Positions 42,812-53,890 of a DNA stretch of 64,000 bases are shown here, one piece after another. A program made the translations under genes and the position numbers. Every line of letters begins with the position of its first letter. Position 1 is the stretch's first letter. The stretch is from Capsicum annuum. Taxonomy: Eukaryota > Streptophyta > Magnoliopsida > Solanales > Solanaceae. A model generated the notes under the pieces. It had not been told where the DNA came from. It worked only from the letters and a program-made list of their open reading frames with translations, and ran no database searches. The stretch is taken from positions 40,354,784 through 40,418,783 of the forward strand of contig NC_061112.1 of the NCBI RefSeq assembly GCF_002878395.1, written 5' to 3'.

Positions 42812-43779
42812 TATAACACCCTTAAAAATTCATTTTATTTTTTTACCTTTGAGTGTTTGAAACATTGATTTTTGACTTGAATTATGTTTAGTATGTTAAT
42901 AGGGTGTCTCGAAAGAATTTTAGAATTTTCGAAGGGGGTTCGGGGGTATTTTAGAATACTAAGGAGGTAAGCCTCCACCTTTTGGTGTGCTACAAAGGTT
43001 ACCCTTCGCGATATTGGCGTGTCACGAAGGCAGTGTGCCTCTGCGATATTGTCGTGTCACAGAGGATAATATCTGTGATATGTAGCATGGCACGGAGGAT
43101 AGTCTCCATGATAAAGTCATGCCATGCTGATGTTTTAAATTCATGTGATTTTTGTTCTATTTAGTTGGGATGAGGGGTTTTGGGGTCTTTTCACTTATGT
43201 GCGACCCTTACACATAAAGTAGACTTATTTTATTAGTTTTTCTAAGATTAATTGCTCCCTTTCACTCTCAAACTCAAAATCCAAGAAAAACTCAAGAATT
43301 TCATGGAGGATTTATCATCCTAGTTTTAAGCTCCAAATTGCTTTCAAATTCTTGTGTGTCTAAGGCATGTTTCTCTTCCCTAAATTGATTTTATGTAAAA
43401 GTATACATTTAATTATTATCCATATGGTTCCATTTTTGGAGTTTGAATATGGGTTAAGGTGTTTGGAATGATTATTGCATGACTTGGATTCCCATAGTTT
43501 TGAATTGATTATTTATACTATATTTTCATGAATTTGAACTATTTAAATGTATGGATGTGGGAATTAGAATGAGGAACATGGGTTTCTCAAACTTAATGGT
43601 TTAATGTTTGGAATTGGCTTTAACCTCAACCCAATTTGTGAAATTTTAATTTGAGACATGGATATATGCATAAATTATTTCACTTGTGTAACCTTACATT
43701 GCATAAAAGGTTAATGGAACATAAATTGACCCTAAAAATTCCCTTGTTGTCATGAATTGATTTTGAATTGGGACCTTTG

Positions 43780-43970
43780 AGTTTAGTTGGCTAAACGGGC
43801 TGAGTCCTACTTGGCTAAATATTTTGAAGTCATATTAGTTGATGGGTTAGAGTCCCAGTTGGCTAAATGGGTCGGTGTCCTATTGGTTGATGGGTTAGAG
43901 TCCCAGTTGGCTAAATGGGTTGGAGTCCTATTGGCTGATGGGTTAGAGTCCTAGTTGGCTAAATAGTTTG
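43780..43970 (+). repeat. 48-bp minisatellite, family B LTR 3
   Basis: Three regular units of 48 bp made of GTCCTATTGGTTGATGGG and GTCCCAGTTGGCTAAATGGG. This is the cleanest of the three arrays. Confidence 0.82.
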
Positions 43971-44512
43971 GTTTGACTTGATGACATTGGCTCGAAAGCT
44001 TGTTTATTTGGTATGACGATACCATTTGGCAAATTCACTAATGGATGACTCCTTGTTTAATGAATGAGAATGTGTAAATGTTTTAATTAGGCTTTAAAGG
44101 GATTGTGTACCGAAGCCATAAAGGTGGAGGTCCCGAGGGACTAATACTGGAAACTCACGTTTGCCAGTGTGAAGGTTGGTCTTGATAACCGTGTCCATGT
44201 GTCACACTTGATATTTATTTTAGGGGATTGTTGGTTTCCCTGATGGCTTTAGCTTTCCCTCATTTTTATTTATTTTTTGCGGTTAACACACACTAGGGCC
44301 CTTTCGGTGGGGGGAACCGGACCCATATAGCTCGTGGGTGCCTTTATGATGGTTGAAGCTACATAATCCAGGATAATGTTTTAACTCTCATGCTAAACCT
44401 TGTTCTCTTTTCCAGCATCTTATATCCATATATGTATATGATTGTGTGCATGGATGATTTTGGACTGATTTGATCATGGCATTATTGAATCATTATTCCT
44501 TGAGTTACATGC

Positions 44513-44661
44513 TAGCGCTTACCCTGCTAACCATCTTCGAATGTTTTATCCCCATGCGATGCAGTTATCAAAGACACTTCTATTTTTTCTGTGCAGTGAT
44601 AGGTGATTCTTGGATTATTCGTGTGTCAGCTTGAAGCGGTGAGCTTCCTTCTTCCAAAAGG
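44513..44661 (+). promoter_or_regulatory. Three-hairpin LTR module, family B LTR 3
   Basis: HP0 (44513-44529): TAGCG/TGCTA, loop CTTACCC, one wobble. HP1 (44547-44561): TATC/GATG, loop CCCATGC. HP2 (44647-44661): CCTT/AAGG, loop CTTCCAA. It ends about 286 bp before the LTR end. Confidence 0.55.
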
Positions 44662-44947
44662 CCTGATACTTCTTGGTGTAGTTTCTGCCATAGGATGATG
44701 TTGGGGGCATGCCCCAACCTAGGATGATGTTGGTTTCTTAGAGGCTTTATGAATTACTATGGATTAGGATAGTTGTGGGATTCTTAGTTCCTTTTTGATC
44801 TATCTGCTCTTCTTGCTCTTGTCTATTTGGATTTCTCCAGTTGTCATATATGAATTGTGTTCTATTTGACCAGGCAAAGAGAGTGGTCTCTGGTCCTCAA
44901 CAAACTTGAGATACCCGTCACGTCAGGCCTTGGTTCTGATCGTGACA

Positions 44948-45547
44948 AGGAACTTTTATCTTGACAAGTTAAATTGATCTATAACATATAACTTTCCATC
45001 TCTAATTAATATGTAACCTAAAGATAGAGTGATAATCCATTCATATTAGGGTTAAAATTGAACTGAAAGTTGATCTATATATGTAACTTCTGAAATGTTA
45101 TTCTTAAATCTCAAACAGAGAATTTTTGTAGGTCGGTCTAGCACAAAGAGAGAAATAGATACAAATGTTAAGTGTTTTTCATAGCCAGCTATTTAATTAG
45201 AAGGACGTGTTAGTGGAGAGTTAATTTGAAAAAATCTAACCTTAAATCTCCTATGCAAAAAATAGTCAAGTCGTAAAAAAAAAGAAGTAAATGAAAAAAT
45301 AAGGAAAATTATTTGATAGTAATAAACAATGACGATTTTAGCATCCAAGATATTTATCTCATATGACACCACAAAAAAGAAAGTGATTACTTTATTTAAA
45401 ATTTTAATTATCTAATTTTTTAAAATTCATTTACATTTGTTAAAAAAACACCAAGAACAAATCAAAGTGTCTAGAGCCTTTTTTTAGTGGTACATGGAAG
45501 AGTTAGCCAAAAAGTCAACCAAACTCTTATGGACATTTGAACACTAA
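44948..45547. other. AT-rich intergenic sequence
   Basis: Nothing recognised. It ends in TAA (45545-45547), a candidate target site for the next element. Confidence 0.5.
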
Positions 45548-46276
45548 GGACCAGTTTGGTAGAATGTAATAATTAAAATATTCCTAGTATTAAAATTTAA
45601 TTCAACCAAATATCATATTTGGTTGATAAATTTAACTTAAACACACCTAATACAAACTTAATACACTATAGGAGATCTTATCTTATGCAAAGAAAATCAT
45701 GGGATTATTAATATCAGGTTTAACAATACATGAACAAGACAATGAAATAACTAAATTACTCCTCAATTTCTTTATACAGTCTATAGAAATTACTTTTTCC
45801 ATTTTAAATCTCGTCTCTACTAGTTCGGTTGTATGCTACATTATATTTGGCCAGCTTCCTTTTGCTATCCCTAGGTGCAGATTAATAACGATTATATTTT
45901 GTCAGCCTCCTAATTTTTTTGCTTCTTTAGTGAAAAACTAATGAGCATGAACACATAGTCAAACTTTTAATTCAATTTTTTACTTTTCAAACAAAGTGAA
46001 AAGGATGATTTGAACAATTCATATTTTTATTTTTAACTTGTCAATTTAAATGAAATAGAATGTCTGACAAAAATTCAAGGGCATAATTGTAGAGAATGTT
46101 TTTGTAGAGTTTTAAACGAAAGACAATATATTGTATATATAGTTTTTAACACAATGAACCAAATACTAGATAAAAAATAATCCTGGCATTAAAAATCCCT
46201 GTATTAGTAATTCATACATCACTAATTGTTATATTACTAATCCCAGCATAACTTGTTATCGTACCAAACAACCCCT
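45548..46276. mobile_element. Harbinger-like MITE candidate
   Basis: The left end GGACCAGTTTGGTA and the inverted right end (reading GGGGTTGTTTGGTACGATAA) are similar, and TAA flanks both sides (45545-45547 and 46277-46279). A 3-bp TAA/TTA duplication fits the PIF/Harbinger group. At about 729 bp it is long for a MITE and may hold a secondary insertion. The open frame at 45699-45941 has no family resemblance. Confidence 0.55.
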
Positions 46277-46279
46277 TAA

Positions 46280-48144
46280 AAGATAGTCATATACCCACTT
46301 TTAACGACACCATCATTCCAAGTTCTAATCCTAGCACTTCTAGCCCAAAGATTTTAACTAGTACAAAAAAACCCTTACCCCATTATGCTTTTAAAAATAC
46401 AAAATAGCCCCACCCAATCATCACGAATAAATAACCTAATTAAATTTTCAAAAATAAAAAATCTTATTTAGATCAAAACCCCCGATCCTTTATTCCCTCC
46501 AAAAACACACATTTTCTTATGCCATAAAAATCAAATTTGAGACAAATTACGATATTTTTTAATAAAAGACAATACTCTTTCATTGTTAAAAGTTGAAATC
46601 CACTACTGTTAACTTGAATCATTCAAAATCTATCATCTCTCCAGCAAATAGATTTTGAAGTTGTTTTCTTCCTTGTTGTGTAATCTTTCATTTTTCAGCT
46701 CATTTAGCTACATTAGATGGTATTTTTCAGTGTATAAATATAATATTAAATCAGTATCCATTGCAGTAGGTATGATCATTATTGGTAAGCTCCAATTTTA
46801 TATCATTTTTATCCGGCGAATTTCTGTTACATTTATCAACGACTACAGTCCATTATTTATCAAAATCCTAGTAGAGGCATCAATTCTTGTTAGTATATGA
46901 TGTCTATTGTAGAACATATTCTTGCTTCTAGAGATTATATAAAGGAATGGGAGAAGACTTCAAATTGCTGGAATTGAAAATCTTGAACCACAGTTACAAT
47001 TCCAATTGCCCTACGTTGCAATAGTTTGTATAACGACATGACTGCAAGTGTTATAAAGAGTGGAGAGTTATCTTATGATTCAAGCGAGGTTAGCATTATG
47101 TAACGACATGAATTTATAAATATTTCTATTTGTATGTGTTTTTACTATTTTTTCCTTTCTTGTAATTGTTACATGTTGATTTTAAAGTCTGAGGCACGTT
47201 TCCTGATGCAATCAAAAATAATTTGTGTGAGATTATATTTTTAGAGGTTTGAGGAGCCATATAGTTTCAATATATATTTACTGTTCTATGTATCGGATGA
47301 CAAAGCAAACTGTGCCAACAGATCCGGTTAGTACTAAGTTGGTTCTATTTTGAGGCCTTTATACCTTATTTCGGCCCTTCATTTGAAAAATAGTAAAATA
47401 GAGTTGTGATGTTTAATTTACTGATAACAACCCTTTTTTAAATATTTGACATCTTCATTAAATTCGAAACATCAAATTTAAGCTGGTAACCTATATGATT
47501 TGTCTCTGAGGGGTCCCGATCAAATTTTGAGGAGGATCCGATCGGAGCTTGGTAGGCTTGGACCAAAATCAACATTTCTTGACATCTGGCGCTACCACTT
47601 AAGTGTCCAAGGTCCATTAAACAGAAACCTTTTTAGCGGCCCAAGACAACTATAAGTAGTTAATAAAAATAACTATGTGTACACTGGTGTTTGGGATCGA
47701 GTTCAAATTGCATATAGCCTTTCTAAAGATTTGGGTTTCCTAGGATTTTGAGTTGGTGTCATTTATTCCAACATTAATATGATTGTCTCCGAAGCCATAA
47801 AAATGTTCAGTTTCGGATTAATTTCATCTCAAACTCAGTACCTTCATTCCATTATGCTATTAGACAAGAAATTCATGAAAAAGTATGTGCCCGAAAATCA
47901 AAAGAGGCTCAAGAAATGTCATTAAATGCTAGTTTAAGGTCTTAAAAAAATTGGGATCAGCTTCCTTTCGAGCAATACTAGATTGTTTTGTTGGATCGAC
48001 ATAAAACACCTCCTAAGTTCAAACACATTTTATGGAGAAATGGAATTATGGAAAAAAATAGTCTACAATGTTGAGCTAAATATTTTACCTAGATCGTCAT
48101 GCCATTATATGTAACTGAACTGATTTCGTGTAAGTTCCGCTAAC
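46280..48144. other. Intergenic sequence, no recognised gene
   Basis: AT-rich. The 46655-46900 open frame is hydrophobic and low-complexity, with no recognisable family. A mildly GC-richer stretch near 47500-47650 is probably old transposon debris but could not be assigned. Confidence 0.4.
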
Positions 48145-48306
48145 ATGTCTGAAGATACCATAAACATCGCCATACAATGCCTTAATGCTTTTGTTGATTC
48201 AAGGGATATCAATGACATACAAAATCATGAACATTCTAATAAGATGAAGTCATTTTCCAAGTCGGTTTTTCGACTATCATTCAATGAACATCAAGGAGAA
48301 AGATAG
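48145..48306 (+). CDS. Possible 53-codon open frame, unknown
   Basis: ATG at 48145 to TAG at 48304-48306. It begins MSEDTINIAIQCLNAFVDSR and ends KSFSKSVFRLSFNEHQGER. Only the last 19 residues have a counterpart, at 17590-17650, where the same frame also stops right after the shared part. No signal peptide, membrane segment or known domain. It could be a gene fragment or a chance frame in a repeat. I assign no function. Confidence 0.25.
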   Translation: MSEDTINIAIQCLNAFVDSRDINDIQNHEHSNKMKSFSKSVFRLSFNEHQGER

Positions 48307-48560
48307 TCTAGCCATTTTGAAACTCACTAAATATTTGTGCACAGGATTTTTTTTTTAATTTGAGTCTCCTAAATTTTTTGTAGCATTATATATAAATTCT
48401 TTTTAATTTTAGAAGGGCACTCCATCTATATGATGGGAAGAGAAGTACTTTTCTATCATACATATTGTAGTCAATCTAATTATCAACTCTTCATAAATAT
48501 TCAATCAATTCTGCTACCTCACATTTTTTCTAAGATATTCTTCGCTTAATGAAATAGTGT
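48246..48560 (+). repeat. Segment homologous to 17589-17900
   Basis: See the partner entry at 17589-17900. The similarity begins at AAGTCATTTTCCAAG and fades after GATATTCTTCG. Several small gaps separate the copies. Confidence 0.6.
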
Positions 48561-48639
48561 TTCCTTTTTTAATTAAGGCTACATTTTTTGTATTTTATTG
48601 ATCGAAAAAGGTGTATAAAAGAGGAGGAAAACTCTTGAT

Positions 48640-49506
48640 AAGTGTTTTGAAAGGCTGGACGTCAGGCGATGCGTGAGCCTCGAGGTGATGAGCATAAACT
48701 CCATGAATTTTTAAATTTTAATTTATAATATAGTAAACTAATGTTAGAATTTTTTTTAAATAATAAATTAATAATTTAAAACAATTAAAAGCATGATTAA
48801 TAAAATTTATAGAAAATAAAATTTCAAATATAATTTGACAAGTATAAATAAAGAAATGCTATAATAGCTACTATGAGATAGAAATCAATTCTATAATCAT
48901 AACTTTCACCTAATAAAAGAAATAAATTTTAGTAAAATATATCACAATTGGGCTATGCAATTTACAATCATAAAAGAAAATAATCAATAAACATTATTAG
49001 TACACTTACAATAATTTTAAGATGATAAAGCACAATTATTTACTTTCAATAGCGATTATTTTTTGACGTATGACAATAATATGAAGACTAATGATAAGTG
49101 AAGATATAAAAGTAGATAATTAAGTTCTTAAAAGAAATAATGTTAAATGATATTCACCATGATGATACTTTCAAATAGTAAATATTTAATAAAATCATTT
49201 GTTATTAGAGTTTTTCTCAGTCTTTCTTATTTCTATAGATGAGAAAAGCTATTAATAATCATTTATTTATTATAGAATTATAAGGGTCGACAATGTTAAT
49301 TAAAGAATTCGATACATAATTTTTCTAAGATTTGTTAGGCGATCCCCAAGCATAAGGCATTAGGCGTACTTAGAATGTACCATCAAGTGCTTTGGGGGTA
49401 AGTTTCATAAGACTAAGCCCCACACCTATGACTCAAGGCATTGGGCTAGTATCCTGCCCTGGGTCGAGCCTCGAGGCGCACCCCAAAACTGCCTTTTAAA
49501 ACACTG
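48640..49506. mobile_element. Non-autonomous DNA transposon with GC-rich ends
   Basis: The left end has AGTGTTTTGAAAGGC then GCGTGAGCCTCGAGG. The right end read inverted is AGTGTTTTAAAAGGC then GCGCCTCGAGGCTCG. The 620-bp middle is AT-rich and non-coding. Flanks CTCTTGAT and TTCATCAT agree at 5 of 8, which would fit an 8-bp hAT-type duplication but is weak. There is no transposase. It is best called an unassigned TIR element. Confidence 0.6.
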
Positions 49507-50520
49507 TTCATCATACCTACAAAGAATGGTACAACACATATTCTATATATCACAGTAGGATTTCTATGTAAGCCCACAAAAACAAAAGAAGGAATGCCTT
49601 TGAAAAGTGTTCCTTATGGAACATCAAAAATGAAAATTCCAAACAAGTCTTTGTCCAAGGAGATGTAGTTCTCTTTAGTATTCGATCTAAGATAAGGCAC
49701 ACCCATTTTATTCATATTAATTTTTTCTTTTTCTTCTCTTGGTGGTGTGTCCAGATGACACTTCTCTTGGCACACCTATCATATATATTGTAGTCAATTA
49801 AAGCCATGTCTCTATTTGATTATGCTCGCTATAGATTTTGGTAATTATATTAACCATTATATAATTGGTTATCGATTGAGGTTTCTGCTATTTATATAGA
49901 GACAGAGTTACTTTTTGACAAACATAAGTCAATAGTGCTTTGAGTTATTTAATTATGATTAACAAGAGAACTCATTTCAGAGGAAGTTGCCGCTAATTAG
50001 TTATTAAGTTGATTAGGTTTGAATCCTTATTCATTACTTCAAGTATGGTTATTGAGCAGGGCTGAAATTAATTTTGACGATTGAAAAATAATTACCAAAG
50101 AATCAAGTTCCTTAGAAACACTAATATGCTGATAACTAGTTGTATTAAGACATTTAAAGAACCAGGTTCCTAAATGGCTGCAAATCAAAAGATGCAACGC
50201 TATTTATTTTTAGGTGCAAGTGAAATTTTATTAGAAATTGTTTTGTGAGATTAAAGTGTGCACTAAGGAATTCATGTTCTTGCACTTGTATAAAAAGGAA
50301 AGATTTTTAGACATTTAAATAAGTAATTGAGAAAAAAAATTATTTTTTTTGGTTATAGTAAATTTTGATGCAATAACACTATAGCAATCTCTCAAAAAGA
50401 AAAAAATAAGGTTAGTTAACAGTTCATGCTGATGGTTAGAACCCTTAACAAGTCAATGACTCTAAAAAGAAAACAATAACGCCAAAACAATGACTAAATG
50501 TTAAAAGAAGTTTTGTAGTT
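49507..50520. other. AT-rich intergenic sequence
   Basis: No gene, repeat or element end could be supported. Confidence 0.45.
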
Positions 50521-50627
50521 AAAATCTGTTGAGATTATCCTAACTTAAATTATGCACAGTTAATATTATGTACAGTTAATATTATTAACTATGGATAATT
50601 TAAGTTAGGATAATCTCAATAGATTTT
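50521..50627. repeat. Long palindrome at the start of an RE1-like LTR
   Basis: The arms, about 45 bp, read AAAATCTRTTGAGATTATCC then TAACTTAAATTAT on one side and their complement on the other, with few mismatches. The centre holds two copies of TACAGTTAATATTAT-like words. It could be two inverted LTR tips or a MITE inserted at the LTR edge. Confidence 0.75.
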
Positions 50628-50717
50628 AAATATTAGATAGTTTTTAGGGTATTTAAACTGACTAGACAGTCGATTATAGTCTTAGATATAGACGGATGGC
50701 TTCTCTCTTTGTTTGTC

Positions 50718-50725
50718 TATAAATA
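50718..50725 (+). promoter_or_regulatory. TATA box in the RE1-like LTR
   Basis: TATAAATA about 190 bp into the LTR. The context GTCTATAAATAAAAA is a good plant core promoter match. Confidence 0.6.
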
Positions 50726-51329
50726 AAAAAAATTAGTTTTTGGTTTCTCATTATTCATCTCTTAGTATATATTCTCTCTAAGATATGCTAAGCTCTGATT
50801 GCTCCACTAATGGAGTCAGTGGCCTGCTTTTATTGGAACTTTCTCAGTTTTAACTTCAGAATATAGCGGAGAACTTGAATCTTGCCTGCATAAATATCTC
50901 TCAATGTATCTTCTCTGAATCACAATTTGTTTCTCACTCATAATTTTATTTTCTTCAATTACCGCAATCTAAATGTTTTTCTCGACCTCTTTCTGTGCTT
51001 ATCTTCCTACAGAATCTCTATTATTGCAATTTCTTTTTTTTTTTTCATAATTTCTCAATTTCACAAACTTAATTTGTGGTTATCATCATCACTTTCCTAA
51101 TTTTGCAATCATGATTTGTGCTTATCTTTGTAATTTTTTTTGTCACAATCTTTTTTTGCCCATTTTATTATTGTCTCTTGTCTCATCTAGTTTACCTGTC
51201 TATCGAGTCATAACAACCATCACTGGTCAAACCACCCAGACGACTCATGGGAATATTAGTTCTATTGATTTTGAGTACACATATCAAACTGAAAATATAG
51301 GATTGAGCTTTCTTCTTACTATTTGTGAT

Positions 51330-52260
51330 GACACTGGATATCGATCATGGAGGTGATGTATACTTTGTGCACTCTCTATCAAAAGCAAGATAAATTCTAT
51401 AATTGGAAAGTCCAAATGACAAATCAAGGATTCACCAAACTTTGGGCAATGGGAACATTATGATAACATTGAATTCCCTTTTACGTGATTAATTAGAAGA
51501 TAGTCTACAATATTTGAATGATGCTAGGGAACTATGGAGAGAATAGAAAGATATGTATGACAAAAACAAATAGTGCAAAACTATATCAATTACAAAAGGA
51601 AATCAATAATCTCACACAATAAAGTTTAGGCATCACTAACTATTTCACCAAGATGATAAAGCTTCGAGAAAAGCTTATCACACTCAATACTCGTACAAAC
51701 TACACCTGCCCATGTAATTGTGGTGACAAAGCTAGCATGCTTAAAACTGAATAGGACATATGTTTAATTCAGTTTCTTATGGGACTCAAGCAGGTGTGTT
51801 CACTTATGTTTGATAATATTTTGATAATGAATCCCTTACCTAACCTAGCACATGTTTCTCAATATTAATTCAAGAGGAAAAACAACGAGAAGTCATACCT
51901 AGGCATCATTTTGATTTCACTTCCATATCTATGAATACATTAACAGGAGCAATAAATGCAAGTTTTAGAAACAATTATTCGGCCACCCAAGGGCTAAATT
52001 ACTACAACAAGTAGAGTAATTCTAGGAAGCAACACTATAGGTCAAATTCATCAACATCAACTTATCATACTGGAAATTAAATTAACTTGGAGGTCAATGA
52101 ACAAACTATTCAAATAACAAGAGTCACATTTTTCTAACTATTGTAAGAAAATTGGTCATACCAAGGATAAATTTATAGACTATATGGCTTTCCTCAAGAT
52201 TTCAAGTTTACTAAATGAAAGAGCTAAACTTCCACTTATAATATTCATGGAGGATATCTT
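51330..52260 (+). pseudogene. RE1-like copia gag
   Basis: Frames with stops read SLQYLNDARELWRE, YQLQKEINNLTQ, GITNYFTKMIKLREKLI, then TCPCNCGDKASML, LIQFLMGLKQVCSLMFDNIL and NPLPNLAHVS (51480-51860). This is the RE1-type Gag order with the C-x-C cluster before FLMGL. Near 52130-52190 a knuckle remnant (YCKKIGHTKDKF) is followed by YGFPQDFKFTK. Confidence 0.78.
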
Positions 52261-52779
52261 GAGGGTACTAGTGGATTAGATGGAGAAATCACTTGTCATA
52301 TAGGAATCATATAGCCTTGATTAACTGCATTGCAAAAAGAGAGATGCCCACATTTTGAGAAAGGAGCAATGTGACTAATTTATCAACTTTCTAAATCATT
52401 TTCAACCTAGAAATATTGAACATGACCTAAAAAGCTTTAATAGTTGAGCAGTGAACTTTACATATATCATTGCTTCTCACTCTATTATGACCAAGAATGA
52501 TAAACTAAATTATGATTATGACACATTATCCGTTGAATCTTGAATCCTAGACTCTAAAGCATCTCACCACATGACTTACAATATAATCGTGTTGACCAAT
52601 GATACAATCCTTCCTCATCTCATTCTTGTAACTTTGTTTAATAGGTATACAATTAAGATAACAAGACTTAGTGATTAATCTCTCACTCCAGCTTTCAGTT
52701 TGTATAAAGTATTGTATGGGCTTAGTTTTAAGATTAATATCATTTTAGTTCATCATTTGGTTATGCAATTATAAAAAAT

Positions 52780-53450
52780 TCTTTATTTTAGCAGTTTTCA
52801 TACATTTTGCAGGCTCTTTCACTGAAGAGGCCTCTGTAGATTGCTAAGGTCAGAGATGGTCTAGACTATCTTTGCTCAAAGAGTCACAATAATTATTTGA
52901 GTTTAGAATCTATAACTCCTACGATTCTTATGACATGTCATTTTCTACTCCTAGTTTGCCTGATTTTCTAACTAGTTTTGTTAATTTTAATAATCAAGTT
53001 TCATTTGTTTCATCTTTCTTTCCATAAGACTTTGTAAATACTCCCGGTTTCATGAATAAAGAAACTTGTTCTAGTATGAATACTTATTTTCTCTCTGCAT
53101 CACATGATAAAATTGATGACCTATTAGCGTAGTTGAGTCTATGACATGTAACTTTTTTAAGAATGATTCTTGGCACCAAAACAACCTTTTCTTTGCACTC
53201 TTTGTCCATGGGTAGGCAGTCTAGATTGCCTTTTCCAATAAAAACAAACAACACAACAAAACCTTCTGAATTGTTATATATTAATTTATAGGGACCATAT
53301 TATATTACCACTCATGACAATTACAAGTATTTATTACCATGGTACTAACTATAGTATATCAACTTGGACACATCTGATAAGTAGTAAGAGAAATACCCTT
53401 TAAGTTCTTAAATCCTTTATTTCCCTTATAGAAATAGATGTGCTACAGGT
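52780..53450 (+). pseudogene. RE1-like copia GAG-pre-integrase and integrase start
   Basis: Shifting frames give LKRPLQIAKVRDGL-like and YLCSKSHNNYL (52830-52900), then KQPFLCTLCPWV and SLDCLFQ (53175-53240), and YYITTHDNYKYLL (53300-53335), matching the start of the RE1-type integrase. The core Asp and Glu of the integrase lie beyond the truncation. Confidence 0.7.
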
Positions 53451-53890
53451 TTATATAACTTTTATCCTTAAAATGACACAAAAAATACAATTTACTTAGG
53501 TTGTTTTATTAGATATAAAGTGTTTTTGTTATATTTTTGTAGTAAATTAGGTTTTGGAAATATTCTATATGAAAGGAGTGCCACAAAACTGGGAACCTAT
53601 ATCCCATATGTGCTACCAACGATTCATAGATACCAAAGTAGGTGTCAGAACTTGGAGATCTAGAGACTTAGAAGTTTAGACAAAAGACTCTATCAATTAC
53701 GAAGAGGCACCTACAGTTCATAGGTGACAAAGCAGGTGAAACAAAGGCAAAGTTCGAAGAGTTCAGGAGCTGTAGGAGAAAGAGAGCTACCTATATGGAC
53801 CACCTATAGACCATAGGTTCCAACTATGGACCATAGGTGGCCTAGTAAGTGGAAACTGACCTTCATTTTCCTTCTTCATTTATGAGTTAC
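53451..53890 (+). repeat. Athila-type 5' LTR, left part (probable)
   Basis: From about 53570 the sequence has GACCATAGGT, CCTATAGACC and GTGGCC words repeated in the manner of Solanaceae Athila LTRs. It is cut at 53890 by the element 53891-60130 and resumes at 60131. The left LTR edge is unclear within 53440-53570. Confidence 0.5.
53886..53890. repeat. Target-site copy GTTAC (left)
   Basis: GTTAC before the element, GTTGC after it (60131-60135). Four of five bases agree. Confidence 0.55.

Larger units (their letters stand above)
24005..44947 (+). mobile_element. Tandem gypsy array: LTR-internal-LTR-internal-LTR (family B)
   Basis: Three LTR copies (24005-26038; 33649-33989 plus 36696-38545; 42812-44947) alternate with two gag-pol interiors in the same orientation. 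The middle LTR is the 3' end of the first element and the 5' end of the second. Each interior starts with a Met-tRNA primer site and ends with a purine tract. Such arrays come from unequal recombination between LTRs of two copies, or of sister chromatids. Two antisense solo LTRs are nested inside. No clear target-site duplication was found at the outer edges. Confidence 0.88.
42812..44947 (+). repeat. Family B LTR, copy 3
   Basis: 2136 bp, TATAACACCC (decayed TGTAACACCC) to CGTGACA. Cassette at about 42980-43130 with GATATTGGCGTGTCACGAAGG-like repeats, minisatellite at about 43780-43970, three-hairpin module at 44513-44661. Confidence 0.86.
50528..53450 (+). mobile_element. RE1-like Ty1/copia fragment, 3' truncated
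   Basis: The LTR appears to run from TGTTGAGATTATCC (50528) to about 51075, followed by gag and part of integrase. RT, RNase H and the 3' LTR are missing; the copy is cut near 53450, where Athila-like LTR sequence begins. A TATA box lies at 50718-50725. Confidence 0.72.

Noticed and set aside
24005..44947. Endogenous pararetrovirus
   Set aside because: LTRs, a Met-tRNA primer site, purine tracts and an integrase are present, and no movement-protein or coat-type sequence was seen. It is a Ty3/gypsy retrotransposon.
45699..45941. 80-codon frame inside the Harbinger-like MITE
   Set aside because: No transposase motif. Composition matches the surrounding non-coding DNA.
46655..46900. Hydrophobic 81-codon frame
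   Set aside because: AT-rich chance frame without recognisable domain or conserved partner.
48145..48306. Small signalling peptide of the DVL/ROT type
   Set aside because: The C-terminal sequence lacks the conserved Cys and Arg pattern of that family. Kept only as an unassigned frame.
51111..51356. 81-codon frame as a secreted protein
   Set aside because: The hydrophobic start is a T-rich leader between a copia LTR and its gag. It is not supported as a gene.
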